The notes beneath the pieces are model-generated. The model had not been told where the DNA came from and did no database searches. It saw only the letters and a list, made by a program, of their open reading frames with translations. From NCBI GenBank assembly GCA_018780435.1, contig JADMJS010000378.1, positions 26,511 to 90,510 on the forward strand: a DNA stretch of 64,000 bases. The letters run 5' to 3'. Source of the DNA: Myxococcales bacterium (GTDB lineage: Bacteria > Myxococcota_A > UBA9042 > GCA-2863065). The number at the start of each line of letters is the position of its first letter. The stretch's first letter is position 1. Below are positions 15,908 to 24,695 of this stretch, piece by piece. The position numbers and the translations under genes were made by a program.

Positions 15908-16765
15908 TCAGATCGTGAGGTGGGCGCCGATCTCGAGGGCACCGATGCGGGCGTCTTGCCCTTGGGCTCGGGAGAGCCGGTCGGTGAGCTTCTCGAGCTT
16001 CATCGTCGGCAGCACGCGGGCCCCACCGGCGGCGGGACGGAAGAAGTTGTCCCAATGCGAGAGGAGGACGTGGTTTGGCGCGAGCGCCCGCACGAGCCGC
16101 TCAGGATACTCGCGTGTCGACGTCCAGCCTGCCACGCAGGCGAGCGCTAGGTCGCAGGTGATGGGCGGCGCCGCATCGTCGATGAGATCGGCGCTGCCCA
16201 CGTGCACGATCGTGCGGCCGAGGACGCGAACTTCGATGCGAAAGACGGCGCCGCAGCGGAACGCGCGCGTGCGGGTGGGGACTTGGTCGCAGTCCGAGAT
16301 GTCACCGGGATAGGGGACCCGCCCCAGGAGGAAACGCGAGTGTTGGCTCGCGACGAAGCGGAGCCGGAAGGGGCCCACCTCGTCGTCCCATGGGAGGGGG
16401 CGCGTCTGCACGTCGACGACGCGGCTCTCGGGGATCCTCGCGGCGCGACACAACGCGGCGGCCGACGTCGACCCGTAGACGCGAGCGCCCGAGAGCGCCG
16501 CGAGCGCGGGGACGTCCATGGCGTGATCGAAGTGCGTGTGTCCCGTAGCGATGGCGACGACACGTTCGGTCCAGGGCGCGATGAGCGCGGGATCAGTGAC
16601 GAGCCGCCCGAAGGCGGCCGTGCCGAGCGAGGCCCTGGTGAGGTAGGGGTCGAGAAGGAGCCGCTGGCCGTCCGCTTCGATGCAGAAGCCAGCGGTCCCG
16701 AGCCAAGTCACGGTGACCGGGCCGCTCGTCCAACTTGGATCCCAGGCGTAGTCTTGCCAGCCCAT
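15908..16765 (-). CDS. UlaG-like metallo-beta-lactamase-fold hydrolase
   Basis: 285 residues. It shows WLGTAGFCIEADGQRLLLDPYL at the N-terminus, the metal motif GHTHFDHAMD (HxHxDH), later histidines in SQHSR and HVGSADLIDD, and a C-terminal LLSHWDNFF that gives the last metal ligand. This pattern fits the UlaG/RomA-like branch of the metallo-beta-lactamase superfamily (lactonases, phosphodiesterases). The substrate cannot be read from the sequence. There is no signal peptide, so it is cytosolic. Confidence 0.85.
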   Translation of the reverse strand: MGWQDYAWDPSWTSGPVTVTWLGTAGFCIEADGQRLLLDPYLTRASLGTAAFGRLVTDPALIAPWTERVVAIATGHTHFDHAMDVPALAALSGARVYGSTSAAALCRAARIPESRVVDVQTRPLPWDDEVGPFRLRFVASQHSRFLLGRVPYPGDISDCDQVPTRTRAFRCGAVFRIEVRVLGRTIVHVGSADLIDDAAPPITCDLALACVAGWTSTREYPERLVRALAPNHVLLSHWDNFFRPAAGGARVLPTMKLEKLTDRLSRAQGQDARIGALEIGAHLTI

Positions 16766-16793
16766 GGAGCCCCGTGTGCTGCTTCGAATGAGG

Positions 16794-17162
16794 TCAGCCG
16801 TCGAGGAGCTCAGCGGATTCGGTCACCGCGGGTGCGGCCTTCACCGCCTTCTTCGTGGCCTTGGGCTTGGCCGTGCCGGGCGCCTTGGGAGCACCCGCGA
16901 CCTTGGGCACGCCCGTCTTCGACGCCGAGCGCGACGGCGCCTTGGGCGGCGGCGCGAGCAACGCCGCGAGCTTGGCCGATGCCGCCTGCTGGCTTTGTTG
17001 TGGGTCGAGCGTCAGGGGGCAGGTGTCGGGCTTGAAGCGCAACGCCTTACCGTCCTGGTGGTCGGGGAATCTGACCATCACGTAGTCCGCGACGGACTCC
17101 ACTCTTCCCGGTCCCCAGTCGAGGGTGTTGTGTCTCACCCATTGTCCGGCCGTTGGCTTCAT
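16794..17162 (-). CDS. DUF3553-like protein with basic Ala/Lys/Pro tail
   Basis: 122 residues. The first 50 (WVRHNTLDWGPGRVESV, VMVRFPDH) resemble the DUF3553/CarD-like beta-barrel modules that bind nucleic acid or RNA polymerase. Residues 60-115 are a low-complexity Ala/Pro/Lys-rich tail of histone-H1-like character, which suggests DNA association. A GAGAGG site lies before ATG 17162. The function is inferred only from composition and fold resemblance. Confidence 0.75.
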   Translation of the reverse strand: MKPTAGQWVRHNTLDWGPGRVESVADYVMVRFPDHQDGKALRFKPDTCPLTLDPQQSQQAASAKLAALLAPPPKAPSRSASKTGVPKVAGAPKAPGTAKPKATKKAVKAAPAVTESAELLDG

Positions 17163-17385
17163 AGTTACCTCTCGAATCGTCCAGCCTGTCAGGGTACTCC
17201 TTCGCTCGACGAACAACAACCATGAGAAATCCGGCGGGGACCTCCCCGTCAGGCAACGGCGGGCCTCGTCCGCGTCGCCATCGAGCAGCACTTGCTCGAG
17301 CCGCGGTGAGCGGAGCGGAGGCCGAGACGCCATCGGCGCGGCGAATTGTGGTGTGAACTCGGGCGTCTTTGGGTAGATCGCCCCC

Positions 17386-18795
17386 ATGATCGCAAAGCCC
17401 CCCGATAGCCCGAAGGACCGCGCCGTCCTCGTCGGGATCCAAGTCCCCGGTATGAACTCCGTCGCCGTCCAGGCCTCCCTCGACGAGCTCGGGCGCCTCG
17501 TGAGCACCCTCGGCCTCAAGGTTGTGGGCCGCCTCACTCAGGCCCGCACCAGCACTCAGACCGTGACGGTCCTCGGCCCGGGCAAGCTCCGCGAGCTCGC
17601 GAGCTGGACCGGCGGCAAGGGCGTCGTGCCCCTCTCGGCCTCCCGCCGCACGACTGGCTCCCAACCGAAGTCCGACGAGGACGACGAGCCCGAGCTTGCG
17701 GCGGCCGAGCCCGACGAGGACGAGTTCGAGACGCCCACCGGGACGAAAGAGACGGGCGAGCGGGCCGACCTCATCGTCTTCGACAACGACTTGAGCCCGT
17801 CGCAGCTCCGTAACCTCGAAGGCGCGACCGGCGGCGAGGTGCTCGACCGCTCCTCGGTCATCCTCGAGATCTTCCAGCGGCACGCCAGAACGCGTGAAGC
17901 CAAGCTCCAGGTCGAGATCGCGCGCCTCGCCTACCTCGCGCCCCGGCTCCGCGCGACGGGCGGCGGCGGCGACCGGCAACGCGGCGGCATCGGCGGCAAG
18001 GGCGCCGGCGAGACCGCGCTCGAGCTCGACCGACGGCGCGTCCGCGACCGCATCTCCGAGCTCAAACAAGAGCTTGCGGCCGTCCAGGCCGAAGGCGACG
18101 CCCGTCGCGCCCGCCGTTCGAACCGCGATACCGTCGCGCTCGTCGGTTACACGAACGCGGGCAAGTCCTCGCTCATGCGCGCCTTGACGGCGACCGAGGT
18201 GCTCGTCAAGGACCAGCTCTTCGCGACGCTGGACACAACCGTCCGCCCGCTCGAGCCCCGCACGCGGCCGACGATCTTCGTGTCGGACACGGTCGGCTTC
18301 ATCAAGAAGCTCCCGCACGACCTCGTGGCCTCCTTCCGGTCGACCCTCGAAGAGGCGCGCGACGCGGAGCTGCTCCTCTACGTGGTGGACGCGTCCGACC
18401 CGGAGTGGCGCTCACAGCTCGACGTGACGCGAACGGTCCTCGGCGAGATCGGGGCCAAGGACATGGCGTCGATCCTCATCTTGAACAAGGTGGACCGCCT
18501 CGACGACACGCAGCGCGAGGCCCTCTCGGCCGAGCTCCCCGACGCGCTGCTCCTCTCGGCGCACGACTCGGACGACATCGAGACCCTCCACGGCCGCATC
18601 GTCGCCTTCTTCGAAGCGCAGATGACCGAAGAGACCTTCTTCATCCCGTACCGCGACTCGCGCTTCTTGAACCGCATCCACGAGAGCTGCCGCGTGCTCG
18701 AAGAGTCCTTCGAAGACGAAGGGACTCGTTTGCGTGTCCTCGCGCCCGAGGGGCTCATCGCAGAGCTGAAGGGACAGTTGAAGACCTCCGCGTGA
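17386..18795 (+). CDS. hflX: GTPase HflX
   Basis: 469 residues. The N-terminal HflX domain (about 1-200) includes the VFDNDLSPSQLRNLE and RSSVILEIF motifs and the glycine-rich GGGGDRQRGGIGGKGAGE loop, followed by a coiled coil and the G domain with G1 GYTNAGKS, G3 DTVGF and G4 NKVD. HflX splits or rescues stalled ribosomes. An unusual acidic insertion of about 40 residues (rich in Asp/Glu/Pro/Thr, about residues 85-125) interrupts the N-terminal domain. It is a single gene, divergent from the DUF3553-like gene. Confidence 0.95.
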   Translation: MIAKPPDSPKDRAVLVGIQVPGMNSVAVQASLDELGRLVSTLGLKVVGRLTQARTSTQTVTVLGPGKLRELASWTGGKGVVPLSASRRTTGSQPKSDEDDEPELAAAEPDEDEFETPTGTKETGERADLIVFDNDLSPSQLRNLEGATGGEVLDRSSVILEIFQRHARTREAKLQVEIARLAYLAPRLRATGGGGDRQRGGIGGKGAGETALELDRRRVRDRISELKQELAAVQAEGDARRARRSNRDTVALVGYTNAGKSSLMRALTATEVLVKDQLFATLDTTVRPLEPRTRPTIFVSDTVGFIKKLPHDLVASFRSTLEEARDAELLLYVVDASDPEWRSQLDVTRTVLGEIGAKDMASILILNKVDRLDDTQREALSAELPDALLLSAHDSDDIETLHGRIVAFFEAQMTEETFFIPYRDSRFLNRIHESCRVLEESFEDEGTRLRVLAPEGLIAELKGQLKTSA

Positions 18796-18810
18796 GGTCG
18801 CACACGCCGT

Positions 18811-19080
18811 CTATCCTCCTTCTGCAAAGGTATCGAGATAGAGCGTTTCGACCTTCGTACGAGCCCAGGGAGTCTTGCGTAGGAACGTGAGACTCGACTT
18901 CACGGACGGATCAGAGAGGAAACACTGGATCTTGATCCGCTTCCCGAGCCTCGGCCAGCCATAGTGATCGACGAGGCGGACGAGGATGGCCTCAAGAGTC
19001 AGGCCGTGGAGCGGGTTGTTGGCTTGCGCCTTCGGAGGCTGCGGCACCAGGGGGCTTTCGTCGTCGTTTCCGGGGTCCAT
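18811..19080 (-). CDS. VF530 (DUF2132) family small DNA-binding protein
   Basis: 89 residues. From residue 20 it matches the VF530 family closely: [42 protein letters not shown] and VETLYL. VF530 folds resemble small DNA-binding proteins, but no role is proven. The N-terminal 18 residues are a variable acidic/proline tail. It converges with hflX. Confidence 0.9.
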   Translation of the reverse strand: MDPGNDDESPLVPQPPKAQANNPLHGLTLEAILVRLVDHYGWPRLGKRIKIQCFLSDPSVKSSLTFLRKTPWARTKVETLYLDTFAEGG

Positions 19081-19125
19081 GAGCGGACTCTACGACGTTG
19101 CGGGCGGCGGGGCAGGAACTTTTCA

Positions 19126-19734
19126 TCATCCGGGCGGCGAGATGACCTCGTCGACAGGGCCTTCGTAGCGTAGCGCCCAGTAGAGCGGCAGCGGCAGGAA
19201 GGCGGGCCCGACGCGGAAGACCTCCCACCCGAGCAGCAGGTCTTGGCTGCCTTCATTGACCGCCACGAGCGGCGTTCGGCCGAGACGGGCGAGGTCATGG
19301 ACGGGATTGCCCGCCGTGCCATAGTCGAGGAAGTGAGTACCCGACCAGTTTGGGAAGCGCATTCCTTGCGCGTTTCGGACGCGATAATGCCCAAACGTGA
19401 TGGCCTTGCCCCGCCCGTCGCGCATCGGGCTCCGAGGGCCGTCGACGCCGTGTTGCTCCATTCGGACGTTCCAGCCCCGGACGTCGCCGTCGCTGAGCGA
19501 CCGACCGCCTGCCGTGCCCGGCCAGTCGAGGACGAAGGTCTTACGGAAGGTGTGCCAGAGGAGCTTCCGCGCCCAGCCCGGGAGGCTCAGGTCGACGCCG
19601 AGATACTGTCGGCCGGCCAGCTCAGCGGGCGCGAGAGAGTGGCCTGCCTGCATGACGCGATGCAGAGCGGCCGAGTCCATCGCCATGAGGTCGTAGAGAG
19701 AGAGGGGCATCGTACTCGACTCCACGGGGGTCAC
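19126..19734 (-). CDS. Hypothetical protein coupled to GMC oxidoreductase
   Basis: 202 residues starting at GTG 19734, overlapping the GMC gene stop by 4 bases (GTGA). A second start is the ATG encoding MPLSLYDL. There is no signal peptide. Segments such as YLGVDLSLPGWARKLLWHTFRKTF and FGHYRV...LDYGTAGNPVHDLARLGRTPLVAVN look like a compact, possibly lipocalin-like or membrane-associated enzyme partner, but I do not recognise the family with confidence. It is the last gene of the four-gene GMC operon. Confidence 0.75.
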   Translation of the reverse strand: MTPVESSTMPLSLYDLMAMDSAALHRVMQAGHSLAPAELAGRQYLGVDLSLPGWARKLLWHTFRKTFVLDWPGTAGGRSLSDGDVRGWNVRMEQHGVDGPRSPMRDGRGKAITFGHYRVRNAQGMRFPNWSGTHFLDYGTAGNPVHDLARLGRTPLVAVNEGSQDLLLGWEVFRVGPAFLPLPLYWALRYEGPVDEVISPPG

Positions 19735-21233
19735 GAGGCTGCCCGGCGCGCACAGAGCGTCGCCATGGCCATGATCGGAATCTGAGGGTTCACGCCGAGG
19801 CTCGTCGGGAAGACGCTCGAGTCGGCGACATAGAGACCGGCCGTCGTGTGGTGACGGAAGTCGGGCGCGACGACGCTAGTCGCCGCCGAGCTCCCCATTC
19901 GGCAGGTCCCGAACATGTGCGTGAAGACGCTCGTGAACGCGGTTGGCGAGCGCGGCCCTTCGCGTTCGAGGTGGATGAGGTCCGAGACGCTCGCCGTCTG
20001 TGACACGACGCCCTTGACGCCAGGAGAGACGTGGTCGGCGCCGGCGGCCAGCATGAGCTCGCCGAGCACGCGGAGACCGCGGCGGAAGCGTCCGATGTCC
20101 TCCGCGCTGGGGCTGAAGAACACAAGGGGCTTGCCGCGTACCGCGATGACCCGGCCCTGGGCGCGGGCGCGGACGGCGACGCCCCAGTCCGCTTGATGGG
20201 CAATGTCGTCGAGCTCACGGGCGAGGGAAGGGCCGACCCCAGCCAGCCGGCCCGCCATGACGCCAAGACCAAAGCCGAGCGCTTCGAACTTGAGCCCCTC
20301 GTGACGAAGTCCAATGACTTCGTGTCCTTGGGTCGCCCCCTCCCACATGCGGACCGGCTCCGGGAAGCGCCCTGCCATGGAGACGCCGGGGTGGCACTGG
20401 AAGTGCCGGCCGACGGGGCCGTGGTGGAGCCCGCTGCGCATGAGAAGAACGGGCGACTGCACGGCGCTGGCGGCCACGATGACGGCGTGGCGGGCGCGAA
20501 GAGTGACGGTGGCGCCGCCGTCAGTGCGGCCCGTGACGCCGACGGCGCGGCCGTGGACGACGTCGATTCGAGTCACCTCGGTGGAGCTCAAGACGATGGC
20601 GCCGGCGACTTCGGCGTCGCGCAGGAGGGTCGCATCGACCGACGCCTTGCGACCGGTAGGGCAGCCTTGCATGCAGCGACCGGCGCCTTCGCACTCAGCC
20701 ACGTTGCGTCGGATGGGCCGGTGTTCGAGGCCGAGCGCTTCGGCGCCCAGGGCCATCAGCTGGTTCTTCCGTCCAGCGATCGCCGGATCGGTCGGCTTCA
20801 CCCCCAGCCGGGCGTCGAGCTCGTCCGTGACGGACTCAAGCTCGGTCCACGGGAGCGCGACTTCGAGCGCGGGATCGGCGGCGAGCCATTCGTCGTATAC
20901 GTCGCGTGGAAAACGCCAGCAGATGGCGCCGTTGATGGGCGAGCTGCCGCCGACCATCTTGGCTTGGATGAACGGTGTGGGGCTAATCCCAAGCGCGACC
21001 GACGCGCCCATGTCGCGGTAGGTGAGCGCCATCGCGTCGAACGCGGAACGCGGGAACTCGGACGGGTCGAACCACCGCCCGGCCTCGACCACGAGGACGC
21101 GCGCCCCACGCCGGGCGAGCTCACGTGCCGCGGCGGCGCCCGCGGGGCCGCTCCCGACGATGACGACATCGACCTCACGCGTGAAGGTGCCGGTGATGGC
21201 GCGGCCGTCGAGGCGGGTCTGAGCGTCGTTCAC
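19731..21233 (-). CDS. GMC-family FAD oxidoreductase
   Basis: 500 residues from GTG 21233. The FAD-binding motif VVIVGSGPAGAAAARELARRG begins near residue 18. The GMC substrate and flavin motifs follow (VGGSSPINGAICWRFP; CMQGCPTGRKASVDATLL), and the C-terminus has FGTCRMGS and VADSSVFPTSLGVNPQIPIMA with the conserved His/Asn-type catalytic region. Relatives oxidise alcohols, sterols or aldehydes. The CxxxCPxGRK segment is typical of cholesterol oxidase-like and long-chain alcohol oxidase branches. It overlaps both neighbours by 4 bases. Confidence 0.92.
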   Translation of the reverse strand: MNDAQTRLDGRAITGTFTREVDVVIVGSGPAGAAAARELARRGARVLVVEAGRWFDPSEFPRSAFDAMALTYRDMGASVALGISPTPFIQAKMVGGSSPINGAICWRFPRDVYDEWLAADPALEVALPWTELESVTDELDARLGVKPTDPAIAGRKNQLMALGAEALGLEHRPIRRNVAECEGAGRCMQGCPTGRKASVDATLLRDAEVAGAIVLSSTEVTRIDVVHGRAVGVTGRTDGGATVTLRARHAVIVAASAVQSPVLLMRSGLHHGPVGRHFQCHPGVSMAGRFPEPVRMWEGATQGHEVIGLRHEGLKFEALGFGLGVMAGRLAGVGPSLARELDDIAHQADWGVAVRARAQGRVIAVRGKPLVFFSPSAEDIGRFRRGLRVLGELMLAAGADHVSPGVKGVVSQTASVSDLIHLEREGPRSPTAFTSVFTHMFGTCRMGSSAATSVVAPDFRHHTTAGLYVADSSVFPTSLGVNPQIPIMAMATLCARRAAS

Positions 21234-21604
21234 GATCGACTCCGAGCGATGTCTTCGACGGCGTCGACGCTGAAGTAGGCGAGGCCCGCGACGACCTTGG
21301 CGAGGTCGACGAGCTGAGCGCCGCCGGGTAGCGACGCCAGTTGCAGCAGCAAGCGCTCTTGGTCGGCCTCGGGTAGCGACGCCAGGGGACGACCGGCAAG
21401 GAGGCGGGGCAAGAGGCCACCGAGCACGACCGCGGCGGCGCGGAGGCCGAGCTGGAGGTGGGGCGGGGCCACCTCGTCGAAGCGAGCCCAAAAGGGGCGG
21501 AGGTCGAGGTCGGCGAGCGCCGGCAAGCCGCGGCCGGATGCCGGCACGATGGCGTGGAGGAGCGCGTCGCGCCAGCGACGCTCGATGGGGGTCCAGGGGA
21601 TCAT
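21230..21604 (-). CDS. Small GMC-associated subunit-like protein
   Basis: 124 residues, rich in Leu and Ala. Short proteins of this kind (a Pro-Leu-rich N-terminus and an LVDLAKVVAGLAYFSV C-terminus, like the gluconate dehydrogenase subunit-3 type) commonly sit next to GMC oxidoreductases and may be accessory subunits. The start overlaps the GntR stop (ATGA at 21601-21604), and its stop overlaps the GMC start (GTGA). The assignment is by context and composition. Confidence 0.7.
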   Translation of the reverse strand: MIPWTPIERRWRDALLHAIVPASGRGLPALADLDLRPFWARFDEVAPPHLQLGLRAAAVVLGGLLPRLLAGRPLASLPEADQERLLLQLASLPGGAQLVDLAKVVAGLAYFSVDAVEDIARSRS

Positions 21605-22329
21605 GAGACGGCCTTGCGGGCAGTGAGCCTCGCCTCGAAGCGAGCCACGGTGCGGCGGTCGACCTCGCTGAGCGCGCGGTCGAGGACATCGCCGAGGTCG
21701 GGCTGGTCGCTGGCGAGCGCCGCGATGACGGCGAACATCGACGCGGCGTTCTCGGCCGGGTCGGCGTACATCGCCACCGCGACGTCGGGGATGGTCGCGA
21801 CCACACGCGCGGTCGTGTTGAAGATACTGAGCGCCACGAGATTACCGGTGGCGAGGATGACGTCGCGGGCGAAAGCCAGGTCGGCGTCGCGGATGGCCTC
21901 GAGCCCGCCGCTCTGAGCCGCGAGGAGCTGCCGGACGCGTTCCTTGAGCGCCGGTGCGCGGCCAAGGATGGCGGTGCGGTGGCGCGTCATCAATCGAACG
22001 GCCAGCAAGCGTCGCACCTCGAGGAGGTCGGCGAGCACGGTGGCGGCCCTCGGCGGGTCGGCGAGCGTGATCTCGAGCCAGTAGGGCAGCAATGAAAGGT
22101 CACCGCAGGTGGCGGGATCATTGACGCGGAGGCCGCTGCCCTGGACCGCGGTGATGAGGCCCCGGGTCTCGAGGCGCGCCACCACGCGTTGAATGGTCGC
22201 GGCGTTGACCCCGTGGAGCTCGGCGAGCTCGCGGATGGTCGGCAGGCGGCTGTTCACGGCGTAGCGCCCGCGCAGGAGGTCGCGGGTCAGCGCGTGTTCG
22301 ATGAGGGTGGGGGCGGTGGCAGCGGACAT
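21601..22329 (-). CDS. GntR-family transcriptional regulator
   Basis: 242 residues. Residues 10-70 form a winged helix-turn-helix (LPTIRELAELHGVNAATIQRVV, RLETRGLITAVQGSGLRV), and the rest is an all-helical FadR/FCD-like ligand-binding region (LLEVRRLLAVRLM, DADLAFARDVILATGNLV). It is the first gene of the GMC operon, and a perfect 18-bp palindrome sits 12 bases upstream of its start, so autoregulation is likely. The effector could be a lipid or fatty acid given the FadR-like fold, but that is inference. Confidence 0.9.
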   Translation of the reverse strand: MSAATAPTLIEHALTRDLLRGRYAVNSRLPTIRELAELHGVNAATIQRVVARLETRGLITAVQGSGLRVNDPATCGDLSLLPYWLEITLADPPRAATVLADLLEVRRLLAVRLMTRHRTAILGRAPALKERVRQLLAAQSGGLEAIRDADLAFARDVILATGNLVALSIFNTTARVVATIPDVAVAMYADPAENAASMFAVIAALASDQPDLGDVLDRALSEVDRRTVARFEARLTARKAVS

Positions 22330-22340
22330 CGCCGAATTGT

Positions 22341-22358
22341 ATGACTCAATTGAGTCAT
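22341..22358. promoter_or_regulatory. Palindromic operator of the GntR-GMC operon
   Basis: ATGACTCAATTGAGTCAT is a perfect 18-bp palindrome between the GntR gene and the divergent DUF2202 gene, 12 bases upstream of the GntR start. AT-rich dyads at this place are typical GntR-family binding sites, so binding here by the neighbouring regulator is the simplest reading. Confidence 0.75.
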
Positions 22359-22384
22359 GAGATCAAGCGCGAATCCTTTGGCGA

Positions 22385-22465
22385 GTTCGAGGCTCCCACT
22401 TCTGGCAGCGAGCTTCTCGCCGCCACCCCGCAGAGCAGGTGCCCTGCGGGGACGCCGCCTCGAAC
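22385..22465 (+). ncRNA. Branched structured leader upstream of DUF2202 gene
   Basis: GTTCGAGGC (22385-22393) pairs perfectly with GCCTCGAAC (22457-22465). Inside are two perfect hairpins: GCGAG-CTT-CTCGC (22408-22420) and CCCCGCAG with CTGCGGGG (22426-22433 with 22444-22451). Together they form a three-way junction that ends 22 bases before the start codon of the next gene, just upstream of its AGGAGG site. A riboswitch-like or other cis-acting leader is possible; I do not recognise a known class. Confidence 0.5.
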
Positions 22466-22487
22466 CCTCGGGGCCTAGGAGGACGCC

Positions 22488-23159
22488 ATGACTCTCGTAA
22501 CCACCCGAATTCTCTCACTCGTTGGCGCTGCGACTCTGTCACTGGGCTGTGCCGCTGGCCCCGGTGGCGGCGGCGGCGGCAAGGGTCAAGGCGCGGGCCT
22601 CGTGGCGGCGAGCGGTGAAGCGCCAACCAGCGAGGTAGAAGCCGATCTTGTCTTCATGCGTGAGGAGGAGAAGCTCGCACGGGACGTCTACGCGGCGTTC
22701 GCCGACGTGGACTCGGTGTTCGTGAACATCGGCGCCGCCGAGCAGCGCCACATGGACGCGGTAGGCCAGCTCCTGAGCCGTTATGCCTTGCCCGATCCTA
22801 CTGCCGGCAAGGCGGCGGGTGAGTTCAGCGACCCCGCGCTCCAGGCGCTCTACGACTCGCTCATCGAGAAGGGCTCGACCTCACGGGTGGCGGCGCTGAC
22901 GGTGGGGGCCGAGATCGAAGAGGTGGACCTCGTGGACCTGGCTGCCGCTCTCGAGGGGACCACGATGCCGGACGTGCGCCAGGTCTTCGAGAACCTGTCG
23001 CGCGCGTCCCGTAACCACTTGCGCGCCTTCCACGACGCGCTGGGGGCGGAAGGCGTTGACTACACCCCGGTTCATCTCGACGCCGCCGACTACGACGCCA
23101 TCGTGAGCTCGGGTCGGGAGCGTGGCGGTGGCATGGGCGATGGCCGCGGTGGACACTGA
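22488..23159 (+). CDS. DUF2202 ferritin-like lipoprotein
   Basis: 223 residues. A signal peptide ends in a lipobox (LSLGC, Cys about residue 21), followed by a glycine-rich linker (GGGGGG) and a DUF2202 four-helix domain: LVFMREEEKLARDVYAAF, then AAEQRHMDAVGQLL, EIEEVDLVDL and ASRNHLRAFHDAL. The Glu/His residues at EEEK, EQRH and NHLRAF resemble a ferritin-like di-iron site. It is exported and membrane-anchored. The biochemical role is unknown for the family. A strong AGGAGG site precedes ATG 22488. Confidence 0.9.
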   Translation: MTLVTTRILSLVGAATLSLGCAAGPGGGGGGKGQGAGLVAASGEAPTSEVEADLVFMREEEKLARDVYAAFADVDSVFVNIGAAEQRHMDAVGQLLSRYALPDPTAGKAAGEFSDPALQALYDSLIEKGSTSRVAALTVGAEIEEVDLVDLAAALEGTTMPDVRQVFENLSRASRNHLRAFHDALGAEGVDYTPVHLDAADYDAIVSSGRERGGGMGDGRGGH

Positions 23160-23232
23160 TCGCTCGCCCGAACGGTGAAGTGATGGCAGGCTCCTCGGGG
23201 GCGAACCGGCCCGCCCTTCGAGGAGTCCCACG

Positions 23233-23847
23233 TTGAACACGCCCCTTGCTTCCCCCGCCGAGGTCCTCGCTTTCTGGTTTGGTCCGGATCGTGATGGGGC
23301 CTGGGCGGCGACCCCTGAGACGGTGCGACTGTGGTTCGTGAAGGACCTGGACTTCGACGCCACCATCGTGACCCGCTTCGGGACCACCATCGAGGCCGCG
23401 CTCGATGGCGACGCCCGCCTCGCGAGCTGGGAGACGTCCTCGGAGCACGCGCTCGCGCTGGTCATCGTGCTCGACCAGTTCACACGGAACGCGTTTCGGG
23501 GTTCGGGGCGCATGTTTGCCGGCGACGCGCGCGCTCTCGCTCTCGCGAAGCGGCTCGTGGACGCGGGAACTGACCGAGCGCTGCGGCCCATCGAGCGCGT
23601 CTTCGTCTACCTGCCCTTCGAGCACTCCGAGTCGATTGCCGACCAGGAACGCGCCATCGCGCTCTTCGAAGTGAACGCGGCCGGCGAGTCGGCCGGGACC
23701 TTCGCGTCGATGTCCGTCGACTACGCTCGCAAACACGAGGTCATCATCCGCCGCTTCGGGCGATTCCCGCATCGAAACGCGCTCCTCGGACGTGAGAGCA
23801 CCACCGAAGAACGCGACTTTCTCGACACGCCCGGGTCGTCATTTTGA
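23233..23847 (+). CDS. DUF924 family protein
   Basis: 204 residues starting at TTG 23233 behind a GAGG site. It shows the DUF924 motifs VLAFWFGP at the N-terminus, WETSSEHALALVIVLDQFTRNAFRG, and YLPFEHSESIADQERAIALF, and the family length is normal. The fold is an all-helical TPR-like structure. The function is unknown; it is cytosolic. The stop overlaps the TTG of the sigma-factor gene. Confidence 0.92.
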   Translation: MNTPLASPAEVLAFWFGPDRDGAWAATPETVRLWFVKDLDFDATIVTRFGTTIEAALDGDARLASWETSSEHALALVIVLDQFTRNAFRGSGRMFAGDARALALAKRLVDAGTDRALRPIERVFVYLPFEHSESIADQERAIALFEVNAAGESAGTFASMSVDYARKHEVIIRRFGRFPHRNALLGRESTTEERDFLDTPGSSF

Positions 23848-24695
23848 GCGCCAGCATGGAGACGACCGATGGCTCGCCAGAGGCCGCGCTCCTCGATGGT
23901 GCGCGAGCAGGCGACCACCGGGCGCTCGGCCGGCTGCTCGAGTTCGAGCAGGCCCGCATCTATCGCTATGGCTTGCAGATGTGCCGAAGCCCCGACGACG
24001 CTGCCGACGTCACCCAAGAGACGCTGCTCGCGCTCGCCCGCAGCGTTTCGTCGTTCCGAGGCGACGCCTCGCTCTCGACGTGGCTGTACACAGTCGCGCG
24101 TAGCTTCTGCCTGAAGAAACGACGACGGCGACGTTACGCCCCGGCCGTGCTCGCCTCACTCGATGCGAGCGACGATCGAGGCGCGCTCGACGTGCCGGAC
24201 CGGCGTGAACTCCCCGAGGAGGCGCTCGGTCGGCAGGAGGTCGAACGTGCGCTCGACAACGCGCTGGGCACCCTGGCGCCATCGGTCCGTGACGTGGTGC
24301 TCTTGCGCGACGTCGAGGGGCTGACGGCACCGGAAGTCGCCGAGGTCCTCGGTATCGGCGTGACGGCGGTGAAGAGCCGCCTGCACCGCGGCCGATTGGC
24401 TCTTCGCACTCAGCTCGCGCCGCTGTTTCATGGCGACGGCAGTGGCCCCCTCCCCGCTTGTCCCGACGTCGTCGGTGTCTTCTCTCGACACCTCGAGGGC
24501 GAGACCACGGCGGCGGACTGCGCCGAGATGGAGCGACACCTCGCGAGCTGTAGCCACTGCCGCGGGGCGTGCGAGACGTTGCGTCACACTCTCGCGCTGT
24601 GTCGAACGACCGCCCCGGCGCGTGCGGTTCCCGTGGCGGTGCAGCATGCGCTTCAGAGTGCCCTCTCGCGATTTTTGGCGGAACAGGCCGGCTGA
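23844..24695 (+). CDS. ECF sigma factor fused to zinc-binding anti-sigma domain
   Basis: 283 residues (ATG 23856 is an alternative start). Sigma region 2 is at about 30-90 (RYGLQMCRSPDDAADVTQET, FRGDASLSTWLYTVARSF) and region 4 at about 135-190 (LAPSVRDVVLLRDVEGLT, VLGIGVTAVKSRLHRGRLAL). A C-terminal module of about 70 residues follows with HLEGE, C-x2-EMERHLASCSHC, the zf-HC2/ZAS pattern of zinc-binding anti-sigma factors. Normally these are two proteins. Here sigma and anti-sigma-like domain are one chain, which may make it self-inhibited and redox-sensitive. A thioredoxin gene follows. Confidence 0.9.
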   Translation: MSASMETTDGSPEAALLDGARAGDHRALGRLLEFEQARIYRYGLQMCRSPDDAADVTQETLLALARSVSSFRGDASLSTWLYTVARSFCLKKRRRRRYAPAVLASLDASDDRGALDVPDRRELPEEALGRQEVERALDNALGTLAPSVRDVVLLRDVEGLTAPEVAEVLGIGVTAVKSRLHRGRLALRTQLAPLFHGDGSGPLPACPDVVGVFSRHLEGETTAADCAEMERHLASCSHCRGACETLRHTLALCRTTAPARAVPVAVQHALQSALSRFLAEQAG

